NCBI RefSeq assembly: GCF_036248275.1
Contig: NZ_CP109181.1
Coordinates: 806,001 to 870,000, forward strand
Origin: Streptomyces sp. NBC_01716
GTDB lineage: Bacteria; Actinomycetota; Actinomycetes; Streptomycetales; Streptomycetaceae
Direction of reading: 5' to 3'
DNA: 64,000 nucleotides
In this document: piece after piece, positions 43,377-51,110 of the stretch
Position numbering within the stretch: position 1 is the stretch's first letter
Layout of the letters: every line of letters starts with the position of its first letter
The notes under the pieces: generated by a model
The model's database searches: none
Seen by the model: only the letters and a program-made list of their open reading frames with translations
What the model was told of the DNA's origin: nothing
Program-made: the position numbers and the translations under genes

Positions 43377-44731
43377 CGGTACTCCTCGGCAACCTTCTCG
43401 GCGAGCTTCTGGGAAGCTTCCAGGGCCTCGTCGACCGACTGGCGGCCGGCGATGGCCTCGCTGATCTCCTGCGAGACCTTCGTGCCGAGGTCGGTGAACT
43501 CGGGGATGCCGACGAACTGGATACCGACGGTCGGACGGGGCTGGGTGCCGGGGTCACGCGGGTTGGCGCTGGAGATGGCTTCCGATGTGACATCCGCGAA
43601 CGCGGCCGCTTCCTTGCGGTAGTCGGCGTTCATGTACGTCGAAGCGCGCTTGCCCGCCGGGACGTTGGCCCAGCCGATCTCCTTGCCGACGAGCTGCTCG
43701 TACTCCTTGCTGGACGCCCAGGAGATGAACTTCCAGGCGCTCTCGGTGTTCTTGGACGCCTTCTGCATGCCCCAGGCCCAGGTGTAGAGCCAGCCGGAGC
43801 TGTCCGTCTTGTCGACCGGGGCCGGCACATAGCCGATCTTGCCCTTGACCGGGGAGTCCTTGGCCTCCAGCGAGCCCGCGCCCGCCGTGGCGTCGTACCA
43901 CATCGACGTCTTGCCCTGCGTCATGTTGTTCAGGCACTCGGCGTAGCCGGCCTGCGGTGCGCCCGCCTCGCCGTGTTCACGTACGAGGTCGACATAGAAC
44001 TTGGTGGCCTTCTTGAACTCGGGCGAGGTCAGCTGCGCCTTCCAGTCCTGGGTGAACCAGGTGCCGCCCATGGTGTTGACGACGGTCGTGAGCGGGGCGA
44101 TGACCTCGCCCCAGCCCGGCAGACCGCGCAGACAGATGCCCTTCATGCCCTTCTGGGCGCCGTCGGTCTTGGCGGCGAGGTCGGCGACCTCCTGCCAGGT
44201 GGGGTTGGGGGGCATCGTCAGCTTCTTCTCGGCGAAGACGTCCTTGCGGTACATGAGGAAGGACGACTCGCCGTAGAACGGCTGGCCGTAGAGCTTGCCG
44301 TCCTCGGCCGTCAGGGAGTCCCGGAGCGGCTTGAGGATGTCGCCCTGGTCGAACGCCTTGTCCTTCTCGGCGTACTCGTCGAGCGTGTGGAGCCAGCCGT
44401 TCTTCGCGAAGAAGGGCACCTCGAAGTTGCTGATGGTCGCGACGTCGTACTGGCCGGCCTGGTTGGAGAAGTCCTGGCTGATCTTGTCGCGGACGTCGTT
44501 CTCCGGCAGGACGGTGAAGTTGACCTTGATGCCGGTGTCCTTGGTGAAGTTCGCGGCGGTCAGCTTCTGGAGTTCCACCATCTGCGGGTTGTTGACCATC
44601 AGCACGTTGACCGTCTCACCGTCCTCGGAGGTGGTGCCGCCCGCGCCGCTGCATCCGGCGAGGAGTGCCGTCAAGGCCGCTCCCACGCCCACACGTACGC
44701 CTATGCCACGTCGTCGCTGCTGGAGGGGCAT
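43373..44731 (-). CDS. Polyol/sugar ABC importer substrate-binding lipoprotein
   Basis: 452 residues. Signal sequence ends LTALLAGC (lipobox). The mature SBP_bac_1 fold shows VNVLMVNNPQMVELQKLTA and FYGESSFLMYRKDVF, features I associate with the SmoE/mannitol-sorbitol branch. It follows the DeoR gene by 165 bp. With two permeases, a zinc dehydrogenase and a PfkB kinase it forms a polyol uptake and catabolic operon. Confidence 0.92.
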   Translation of the reverse strand: MPLQQRRRGIGVRVGVGAALTALLAGCSGAGGTTSEDGETVNVLMVNNPQMVELQKLTAANFTKDTGIKVNFTVLPENDVRDKISQDFSNQAGQYDVATISNFEVPFFAKNGWLHTLDEYAEKDKAFDQGDILKPLRDSLTAEDGKLYGQPFYGESSFLMYRKDVFAEKKLTMPPNPTWQEVADLAAKTDGAQKGMKGICLRGLPGWGEVIAPLTTVVNTMGGTWFTQDWKAQLTSPEFKKATKFYVDLVREHGEAGAPQAGYAECLNNMTQGKTSMWYDATAGAGSLEAKDSPVKGKIGYVPAPVDKTDSSGWLYTWAWGMQKASKNTESAWKFISWASSKEYEQLVGKEIGWANVPAGKRASTYMNADYRKEAAAFADVTSEAISSANPRDPGTQPRPTVGIQFVGIPEFTDLGTKVSQEISEAIAGRQSVDEALEASQKLAEKVAEEYR

Positions 44732-44895
44732 GAGTTTCTCCTGATCATTCGGTTGCGGGTGTCGCTGAGAGATGGGTGTGAGGGGTGGAAAAGTCTGAGG
44801 GATTCGGGGTGGGAAAGATCTTGGTGGGGGCTTGAGGCCGTACGGGGCCCGCCCCCTGGCCGCATCGGCGGGGGTTGAAGAACGGGTGGGACGCG

Positions 44896-45657
44896 TCAGA
44901 CGCGGATGACCTGGGGGCCGAGCAGCGAGTAGCGCTGCGCCTCCGCCGACGGGAGTCCGACGTCGGTGACGATCGTCTCGAAGTCACCGACATCGGCGAA
45001 CCGGCAGAAGCTCACCGCGCCGAACTTGGTGTGAATGCCGGCGAACACCTTCCGGCGGGCGCTGCGCATGGCCTGGGCCTTCACCTCACTGACGGCCGGG
45101 TCGGGGGTGGTCAGCCCGTACTCGCGCGAGATGCCGTTCGCGCCGACGAACGCCAGGTCGATGACGAAGTCGGAGAGCATCCGGATCGCCCAGTGGTCGA
45201 CGGTGGCGAGGGTGCCGCCGCGCACCCGGCCGCCGAGCAGCAGGACGGCGATCTTCTCGGCGTCGGCGAGTCCGTTGGCGACCGCCAGGGACGCGGTGAC
45301 GACGGTCAGCGGCCGGTCCCTGGGCAGGGCCTCGGCGACGAGCTGGGGGGTGAAGCCCTCATCGATGAAGACCGTTTCCGCGTCGCCGATGAGATCGGCG
45401 GCGGCGACGGCGATGCGTGACTTCTGCGGTACGAGCCGGGTGGTCCGGACCGCGAGGGTCGTCTCGTAGCCGGCGCTCTCGACGGGATAGGCGCCGCCGT
45501 GGGTGCGCCGCAGGAGGCCGTGCTCCTCCAGGGCGTGCAGGTCGCGCCGGACGGTCTCCTTGGCCACGCTCAACTTGGCGGCCAAGGCGGTGACTTCCAC
45601 CGACCCGTCACGTCGGGCGATCTCAAGAATCTCTCGTCGGCGTTCGTCCGTGTCCAC
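44896..45657 (-). CDS. DeoR-family transcriptional regulator of the polyol operon
   Basis: 253 residues: HTH VTALAAKLSVAKETVRRDLHAL (about 21-42) and the DeoR C-terminal sugar-phosphate sensor domain (IDEGFTPQLV, FVGANGIS). I use GTG 45657 because AGGGAA lies 9 nt upstream; a GTG three codons earlier has none. It is directly upstream of the SBP gene on the same strand and probably represses or activates that operon in response to a phosphorylated intermediate. Confidence 0.92.
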   Translation of the reverse strand: MDTDERRREILEIARRDGSVEVTALAAKLSVAKETVRRDLHALEEHGLLRRTHGGAYPVESAGYETTLAVRTTRLVPQKSRIAVAAADLIGDAETVFIDEGFTPQLVAEALPRDRPLTVVTASLAVANGLADAEKIAVLLLGGRVRGGTLATVDHWAIRMLSDFVIDLAFVGANGISREYGLTTPDPAVSEVKAQAMRSARRKVFAGIHTKFGAVSFCRFADVGDFETIVTDVGLPSAEAQRYSLLGPQVIRV

Positions 45658-46089
45658 GACACACACTTCCCTGCTCTGCTGCGGCTCAGCACCCGTTCGG
45701 GCTCATGGGTCGTTTCTACAAGCAAGAGCCCCGGCTCGACCAGGCTCTTCGCTGCTTTGAGTGTGACCGTTCATGCCCGATTGCTCGTTTGCGTATGTGC
45801 TGGTCGTACGGGGGATGCCGCACCCCGACGCCCGTTTCCGTGCCCGTTTGACGCCGATCGACGCCCGAACGGCGCCCGAAGCGGCGGGTGGGCTTCCGGA
45901 GCCCCGCCGGCTAAACGTGAGCTGCGTCCCGTCCGACCCCCCAAAACGGGCGCCCAAACGGGCAGGGAAACATGTACGGACCATGCACGGACCGACGCAC
46001 GAATCGCCCAAGGACCACGGGCAAGTGCCTGGGAGTCACGGGCGAGCGGCGGCGCGGAGGGTACGCCGGATTGCTCGACGGGCCGGGAG
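45658..46089. other. Intergenic region, 432 bp, with CCCG-centred short repeats
   Basis: Frames here show no ribosome-binding site or conserved motif, so I see no gene. Between about 45775 and 45975 the strings CCCGTTT, CCCGAAC, CCCGATT and ACGGGC recur about ten times on both strands, some spaced near 10-12 bp. On the minus strand the first 130 bp (AAACGAGCAATCG, GCATGAACG) resemble DeoR-type direct repeats upstream of the regulator gene. No terminator hairpin stands out. Confidence 0.4.
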
Positions 46090-47226
46090 TCAGATTGAGT
46101 CCGCGACCTTACACAGCACCGCGGCACTCGCGGGAATATCGTGGCTGAGCCGTACCGCACGGTGCGGCAGTTCGGCGAGACGAGACACCACCTCGGCGCG
46201 CGCGCTTTCCCGGCCGCCGCCGTCGACGCCCCGAGCCAGTCCGAAGACGTCCGGGTACCGGTCCTCCGTGGCGCCCGACATGAAGTCACCCTCTCCAAGT
46301 GTGCGGGTGCCGTAGCTGACGTCCGGCGTGGAGTCGGCGTCGACTTGGGGGAAGAGGAGGCCCGCCGCCCGGCCGCCGGTGGACAGCGGCAAGTCGAAGA
46401 GATCGGGGAACTGATCCGGGAACACCTGAACCTTCCGCTCTTGCTTCACACCGTTCCACAGCGGTGCGTGTTCGCCGGCCAGTAGCGCCTCGGTCACAGA
46501 CTCGTGTTGAGTCGGATGGAAGCTTCCCCCAGCCTCCAAGTGCTCGCGCGCGGTGGCGTCCCAGCCCAGCGAGTGGAGCAGGCCGAGACCGACGGCGGCA
46601 GCAGACGGCCAGGGCACGACCTCGACGTCCCGCTCACCGGTCGGCCGGACCAACACCCGGTCGTTGGCGAGGAGCTGCCAGCCGTTCGATGCGAGGAGAA
46701 CAGCGGTGGTGGTCTTGCCGGCTCCCTTGCCGCCGAAGGTAAGGAGAGTCGCGCCGTCGTCCGGCCTCACGACCGCGGAGGAGTGGAGCACCGCCCAGCC
46801 GTCCCGCAGGAGCTGGCCACGAATTGATTCCCGCGCGAGGCGCGAGGCGGCGAGGGCGAGAGGTTGCACGTCCGCACCTGCGAGGACGAGCCGGCCGGCG
46901 GAAGGCGTGCTGCGGTACGCAACTTCCTCTTCCAGCGATGCCGCCATGATGTCGTCGCCGTCACGCGCGACAAGGAGCGAGTGCTTCGCGTAGGACACCT
47001 CCTCCGTGGGCCGGCCGTCGTGGACGAGGCTGGTGATTTCCTCGTAGGCGGCGAGCTTGACGTCCGCGATCACGGCATGGTCGGCGTCGGACACGGTGTC
47101 GGCGCCCACGTCCGTGGCGTTCCACCAGGAGCCGAAGTAGCGCTGGGCCCAGTCCGTGACCTCCGGTCGGTTGCTGAGCACGGTGACGGCCGCGGTAGCG
47201 GCTTCGAGCCGGGTGGCAGTGATCAT
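46090..47226 (-). CDS. HPr-kinase-like P-loop protein
   Basis: 378 residues. Walker A GGKGAGKTTTAVLLAS (about 204-219) then NDRVLVRPTG, where HPr kinases carry an acidic/Asn metal ligand. The N-terminal 190 residues (AQRYFGSWWNA, VSYAKHSLLVARDGDD) are not HprK-like by eye. Related kinase-like proteins occur in several peptide-modification clusters. Here it follows the LDH-like gene with 4-bp overlap at the end of a five-gene minus-strand unit; no HPr or PTS gene is nearby, so HPr is unlikely to be the target. Activity untested. Confidence 0.75.
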   Translation of the reverse strand: MITATRLEAATAAVTVLSNRPEVTDWAQRYFGSWWNATDVGADTVSDADHAVIADVKLAAYEEITSLVHDGRPTEEVSYAKHSLLVARDGDDIMAASLEEEVAYRSTPSAGRLVLAGADVQPLALAASRLARESIRGQLLRDGWAVLHSSAVVRPDDGATLLTFGGKGAGKTTTAVLLASNGWQLLANDRVLVRPTGERDVEVVPWPSAAAVGLGLLHSLGWDATAREHLEAGGSFHPTQHESVTEALLAGEHAPLWNGVKQERKVQVFPDQFPDLFDLPLSTGGRAAGLLFPQVDADSTPDVSYGTRTLGEGDFMSGATEDRYPDVFGLARGVDGGGRESARAEVVSRLAELPHRAVRLSHDIPASAAVLCKVADSI

Positions 47227-48128
47227 GAGGCGATCCTCTCGGTAGGAGCGGGGAGACGGGTATAGGCGTCGCGGAGACTGCCGGCCGCAGAGTCCAGACG
47301 CAGGCGTTCGGAACGGGTGAGCGGGGGCAGGCACGGGACGGCGTTGCCGCCGGTGAAGCGGAGTGGGATTCCGAGGTAGACGTCCCCGTACGGAACGGAC
47401 AGCTCTTCCACGCCGTCGGCCAGCCCCAGGACCTTGCTCAGCGTCGACAGCACCGCACCAGTCGGCCCGTAGCGGGTACGGTCCATGCCCTTACGGATCA
47501 GCGCCGGCCGCCGCTGGAGGTCCTCCACGACCGCGTGCACCGAGATGGCGACCGGGCGACCGGCGACGGTGCTGGTGGACGCGCACACCACCGCACTGTC
47601 ACCGTGCTCACCGATGACGTGCCCGCGAACGACGTCCGGGGACACCTGGGCGTACCGGGCCAGCAGCAGGCGGTACCGGGCGGAATCGAGATTCGACCCG
47701 ATTCCGAAGACCCGGGTGCAGCCCGACACTTCGGCGAAGCGGCGAGCCATCAGGTCCACGGGGTTCGTCACGACGAGGATCGTCCCGCCGTACCTGCGGA
47801 GCTCACGCGCGAGGGCGCCGAGGGCCGGCGCGTTCGCGGTGGCGCCACCGCGCCGGATGTCCTGCGTGACGGTGTTCTTGAAGTCGGTACGGAGGGTGAT
47901 CACTACCGCGTCGCAGCCGTGGAGGTCGACGGCCTCACCGGCCTCGACCAGCGTGCGTGAGCGGGTGGTGTGCGCGAGGTCCTGAAGGTCGGCAGTCAGG
48001 CCGTAAACCTGTGTGAACCGTCGGGACACAAGGAGAAGGCGTTCAGGTAAGGCGGCGGCAACGAGGCCGGCCGCGAGGGTCTGGCCGACGGCGCCCGTCC
48101 CGACGATCCCGACCACCGGGCCGCTCAC
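47223..48128 (-). CDS. Lactate/malate dehydrogenase superfamily protein with diverged substrate loop
   Basis: 301 residues. NAD-binding GTGAVGQTLAAGL, TNPVDLMA, substrate-binding Arg region GSNLDSARYR and catalytic His in GEHGDSAV are intact. The mobile substrate-specificity loop (about 82-100) is diverged: TLRTDFKNTVTQDIRRG replaces the usual GxxRxDL stretch. The protein is likely an active 2-hydroxyacid dehydrogenase of altered specificity. It sits between the kinase and the HprK-like gene with 4-bp overlaps on both sides, a setting unlike primary metabolism. Confidence 0.85.
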   Translation of the reverse strand: MSGPVVGIVGTGAVGQTLAAGLVAAALPERLLLVSRRFTQVYGLTADLQDLAHTTRSRTLVEAGEAVDLHGCDAVVITLRTDFKNTVTQDIRRGGATANAPALGALARELRRYGGTILVVTNPVDLMARRFAEVSGCTRVFGIGSNLDSARYRLLLARYAQVSPDVVRGHVIGEHGDSAVVCASTSTVAGRPVAISVHAVVEDLQRRPALIRKGMDRTRYGPTGAVLSTLSKVLGLADGVEELSVPYGDVYLGIPLRFTGGNAVPCLPPLTRSERLRLDSAAGSLRDAYTRLPAPTERIAS

Positions 48129-49330
48129 CGGACGCGCCCGGCGGTGTGCTCAACCTCAGAGAAGACAGCGTCCAGGAGCCGGGGACCGGACGTCGCCCCG
48201 AGGAGAAGGGCGCTCACCCTGTCCACGACGCCCGCCACCATGCGAGCCTGCGCCACGAGTGACCGCTGATGGGGTGCCAGGAGGAGGCCCTGGGGTGCAC
48301 TGAGGCATGTGCTCAGGATGTTCACCGTGTCCATGAGCCACAAGACCATGACCTCACGGAGCCGTCCCGCCCGCTCCCGCTCCGGCAGACCCGCGACGTG
48401 CCGGGCGAGGGTGGACGCTACCCCCTGAACGATCTGTTGCCCGGCATTCGGCTCCCGGTGCCCGACAGCGAGCAGAAGCGCCCGCCCGGTGAGCTTCGCG
48501 ATGTCCGGTTGAGGCCCGGCTGCCCGTTGCAGGGCCGGGTCGATGAAGGTGAGGCGGGCGCCCTCAATGCAGACGTGCTCCGGCTTCAGGTCCCCGAACA
48601 CCAACCTGCCTCGCTGGGATGAGATCGCATCCGCCATCCGGATCAGCCGCCACACTGCCGTCCCGACCAGATCTACGATCTCCTGGCGCTCATGGTCCCG
48701 CAGCGCTCTGCCCTGGCCGAGCGACCGCAGATAGGCCCTGCTGCTCATAACGTCGAACTTCCTGCGGAAGACCCCGACGACGGAACGTTCACCGATCGGC
48801 GCGGCTGCGCGCAGGCGGTCCGCGCCGACCCGACCGTGAAGATCGCTGAGGACCAGCAGAACCTCGTCGAGCAGAGCGCCCGTTTCCCACGGGCGGGCAG
48901 CCAGCTCGGCAATCAGAGGCGTCCCCGCCACCATGCGTGTAAGGAGGACCCCACGGTGCAGGCCGGCGGTCTCACACACGTGAGGCTCACCGAGCCTGCG
49001 AAGGAACTCCAGGTGCTGCGCCTCGCGCGCGGTCAGCAGATCGGCGCTCTGGACGTAGGCGCGTTGGGCGTCCTGGACCTCCGCCCACGTCCCTCCTGCG
49101 CCCCGCAGGAGGGACACCAACGACATACCTAACCAACTGTATTTGGCGATCAACTCCTCGCCGTCCACCGTGACCCGGCAGACGTACGACGTGACGCTCG
49201 GGCATCGAGGGCCGGGAACCACCTTCTTGTCCGGCCAGAGCTCCCTCACCGCCTGGGTAATGATCCGCTGGGACACGGTGTGCAGACTCATTGCGCTCAC
49301 CGTTGTGTTCTCGCTTGTCGTGAGTGTCAC
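48125..49330 (-). CDS. Aminoglycoside-phosphotransferase-like kinase
   Basis: 401 residues. Core protein-kinase-like fold: RLVFGDLKPEHV is the catalytic loop (Asp, with His where APH usually has Asn) and TFIDPAL is the metal-binding DFD equivalent. The N-lobe Lys is probably in ELIAKYSWLG. GTG 49330 is preceded by AAGGAGG at 6 nt, a strong site; an in-frame ATG at 49360 would overlap the small upstream gene by 4 bp and is the alternative. Substrate unknown; the cassette suggests a small metabolite or lipid. Confidence 0.75.
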   Translation of the reverse strand: MTLTTSENTTVSAMSLHTVSQRIITQAVRELWPDKKVVPGPRCPSVTSYVCRVTVDGEELIAKYSWLGMSLVSLLRGAGGTWAEVQDAQRAYVQSADLLTAREAQHLEFLRRLGEPHVCETAGLHRGVLLTRMVAGTPLIAELAARPWETGALLDEVLLVLSDLHGRVGADRLRAAAPIGERSVVGVFRRKFDVMSSRAYLRSLGQGRALRDHERQEIVDLVGTAVWRLIRMADAISSQRGRLVFGDLKPEHVCIEGARLTFIDPALQRAAGPQPDIAKLTGRALLLAVGHREPNAGQQIVQGVASTLARHVAGLPERERAGRLREVMVLWLMDTVNILSTCLSAPQGLLLAPHQRSLVAQARMVAGVVDRVSALLLGATSGPRLLDAVFSEVEHTAGRVR

Positions 49331-49356
49331 CGACCGCCTCCTTGTGGGTTCGCGCC

Positions 49357-49488
49357 TCATGGGTTGCAGATCGCGTACGCCAGCGATCCCAAGAGCGCGG
49401 CGAGGACCAAGACGTACATCACCTGTTCCGCCCGCCTACTCACCAGCTTCGGCTTGGTGCTCAAGACTTGGGGACGGGGGCATGCCAT
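49357..49488 (-). CDS. 43-residue single-helix membrane peptide in the kinase cassette
   Basis: ATG at 49488 overlaps the TGA of the upstream ATPase gene (TGATG), so translation is coupled; the stop meets the kinase frame. A basic N-terminal 20 residues (three Lys/Arg pairs, one Cys) is followed by a hydrophobic helix (VMYVLVLAALLGSLAYAI) and a Cys-Asn-Pro end. I recognise no family. Its position inside a coupled operon argues that it is real; it could anchor the kinase or be a peptide substrate. Confidence 0.55.
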   Translation of the reverse strand: MACPRPQVLSTKPKLVSRRAEQVMYVLVLAALLGSLAYAICNP

Positions 49489-50030
49489 CACTGCTGGCTC
49501 CGCATTTCTGCGCTGCCGTCATCGACGCAGAAGGCCCAGACGAGTTTGCCGATGCCTACGCGATCGCTGACTCCCCAGCGGCCACCGGTCAGCGCGTCGA
49601 CACGGGCAAGACCGCCCTCGCAGTCGGCTTCCGCTGACGGCTCGCGGCGCTGTGGTCTGGCTTCATGGGCGTCGTGCACCTCAATCCGCACACCGTTACT
49701 CAGAAGCTGGTAGCGCGTCTCGATCAGGCGTCCGGGGACATGACCGTGTCGCAGGCTGTTGGTCAGCAGTTCCGACAAAACCAGTTCGGCAGATACCGCG
49801 ATCTTGAGCTGGCCCCACGCCTTCAAATGCTGGAGAAGGAGACGGCGAGCCTTTCCCACCGAACGGGCGCTGTTCAGCCAGCGTTTCACCACCAGCGGAG
49901 GGCCTGGGGCAGGAGACGGATCCGTGTCGGCGGCAGGATGCCGCGCCGGCGGCCCCTCCTCGGCGGTCATCACATCTCCCCGCGAATTGCGGGCACTCCT
50001 GGGGTGCCCGAGCGGTTCGAATTTCATCAT
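49488..50030 (-). CDS. RsbW-like ATP-binding regulator 1
   Basis: About 180 residues. HATPase_c_2 fold with N-box LVLSELLTNSLRHGHV and a G-box-like GGLARVDALTGGRWGV. The starts ATG 50030 and 50027 both lie within GGAAGGAAAG range. Proteins of this type bind or phosphorylate anti-anti-sigma factors, or act with XRE regulators in actinomycetes. First of the tight five-gene unit. Confidence 0.85.
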   Translation of the reverse strand: MMKFEPLGHPRSARNSRGDVMTAEEGPPARHPAADTDPSPAPGPPLVVKRWLNSARSVGKARRLLLQHLKAWGQLKIAVSAELVLSELLTNSLRHGHVPGRLIETRYQLLSNGVRIEVHDAHEARPQRREPSAEADCEGGLARVDALTGGRWGVSDRVGIGKLVWAFCVDDGSAEMRSQQ

Positions 50031-50097
50031 CTTTCCTTCCATCGGAGCTTCGGGCCCGGTCAACCGGACGACCAGGCAGAGGAATTGGAGGCGGTGT

Positions 50098-50535
50098 TCA
50101 TCCAATGGGCGCCTCATCGGGAGCAGACAGCTCAGCCCACACGCGCTTCCCCCACGGCAGGGGATCCCAGCCCCACCTCTCCGACACCGCGTCGACAATG
50201 GTCAGACCACGTCCGGCCTCCTCGGTGGGGCCGGTCTCGCGGGGTGTCGGCTCGGCGCGGCAGGTGTCGATGACCGCGACGTGGATGGAGCGCTCGTCCT
50301 GCCTGGTGATGGCCACACGGATCGACTCGCCCTGTCCGTGGTGCACCGCGTTCGCCACGAGTTCCGAGACCACGAGCTTCGCGTCCTCGGCGAGCACGTC
50401 GAGGCGCCAGTTCCTCGACGCATGGTCCACCAGGAGTCGGGCCACTTGGGCAGCCTCGGTGATGCGAGGCAGTGTCTCGCCGAAGAACAGTGCCCCTTCG
50501 ACGGACACCCCGGCGAAATTGCGACGACGTGGCAT
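50098..50535 (-). CDS. RsbW-like ATP-binding regulator 2
   Basis: 145 residues from ATG 50535 (a weak ribosome-binding site; upstream starts exist but lack homology). N-box LVVSELVANAVHHGQG, G-box GRGLTIVDAVSERWG. It is more canonical than its neighbour. The two are not overlapping (67-bp gap), but adjacent on one strand, consistent with duplication and divergence or with heteromer formation. Confidence 0.85.
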   Translation of the reverse strand: MPRRRNFAGVSVEGALFFGETLPRITEAAQVARLLVDHASRNWRLDVLAEDAKLVVSELVANAVHHGQGESIRVAITRQDERSIHVAVIDTCRAEPTPRETGPTEEAGRGLTIVDAVSERWGWDPLPWGKRVWAELSAPDEAPIG

Positions 50536-50696
50536 GCAGGATGTCGGGTAAGTGGGCCTGGCTGTTGGGGTGTTCACGGCTTCCGTCGCCCTTACTGTCG
50601 GAGTCGAGTGGCGTGGTTTGGATGAGACCGGAGTTCGTTGTGCGACCTCTTTCGGCGCCTTCACGTCAACCTCGGCAGCAGGCAGAAGGAACCCTT

Positions 50697-50882
50697 CTAC
50701 AGCCAAGTCAGGTCGTGTACGGCGGCCAGCAACAACAACAGGCCGATAAATGCCAGGAAGCCGAAGCAACTCGGTATCGAAAGCGTGTGAAGACAGCCCC
50801 CGCCGATCTCCAGCGACGGACCAGGCGCCGGGGTGGCTGGCGCCCTGACGACCTGTGGAGGGGGAGACGGTTGGGCCTTCAC
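50697..50882 (-). CDS. 61-residue membrane peptide, unknown
   Basis: GTG at 50882 has GAGG 7 nt upstream. The N-terminal 35 residues are Pro-rich and polar with two Cys, and one hydrophobic helix (FLAFIGLLLLLAAV) follows near the C-terminus. Located 161 bp upstream of the second ATPase on the same strand and divergent from the XRE gene. No family recognised; could be a chance frame. Confidence 0.4.
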   Translation of the reverse strand: MKAQPSPPPQVVRAPATPAPGPSLEIGGGCLHTLSIPSCFGFLAFIGLLLLLAAVHDLTWL

Positions 50883-51110
50883 TGCCGCACCTCGGCAGCT
50901 CGTTTCTGTGCGCTCGGCATTGCTCTGAACTCCCAGGCGGGTCGATGGTCAACAGGTGCGTTGGTGCCCCGTGTACAAGCCAACTCCCGTGAAACCGCCT
51001 CTGCCGGACCTTCCGGCGGACATTCGGCCGGACTTTTCACAGCAAGCGGACTTTCCCTGCGCCGGGAAGTCGCTACCGTCAGAAGCATTCAGATCAACGG
51101 AGGTGACGGC
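50883..51110. promoter_or_regulatory. Divergent promoter region between the membrane peptide and the XRE/TPR regulator
   Basis: 228 bp with no gene of its own. ACGGAGGTGACGGC just before 51111 is the regulator's ribosome-binding site. Divergent layout fits control of the kinase cassette by the regulator. I see no clear operator. Confidence 0.4.
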
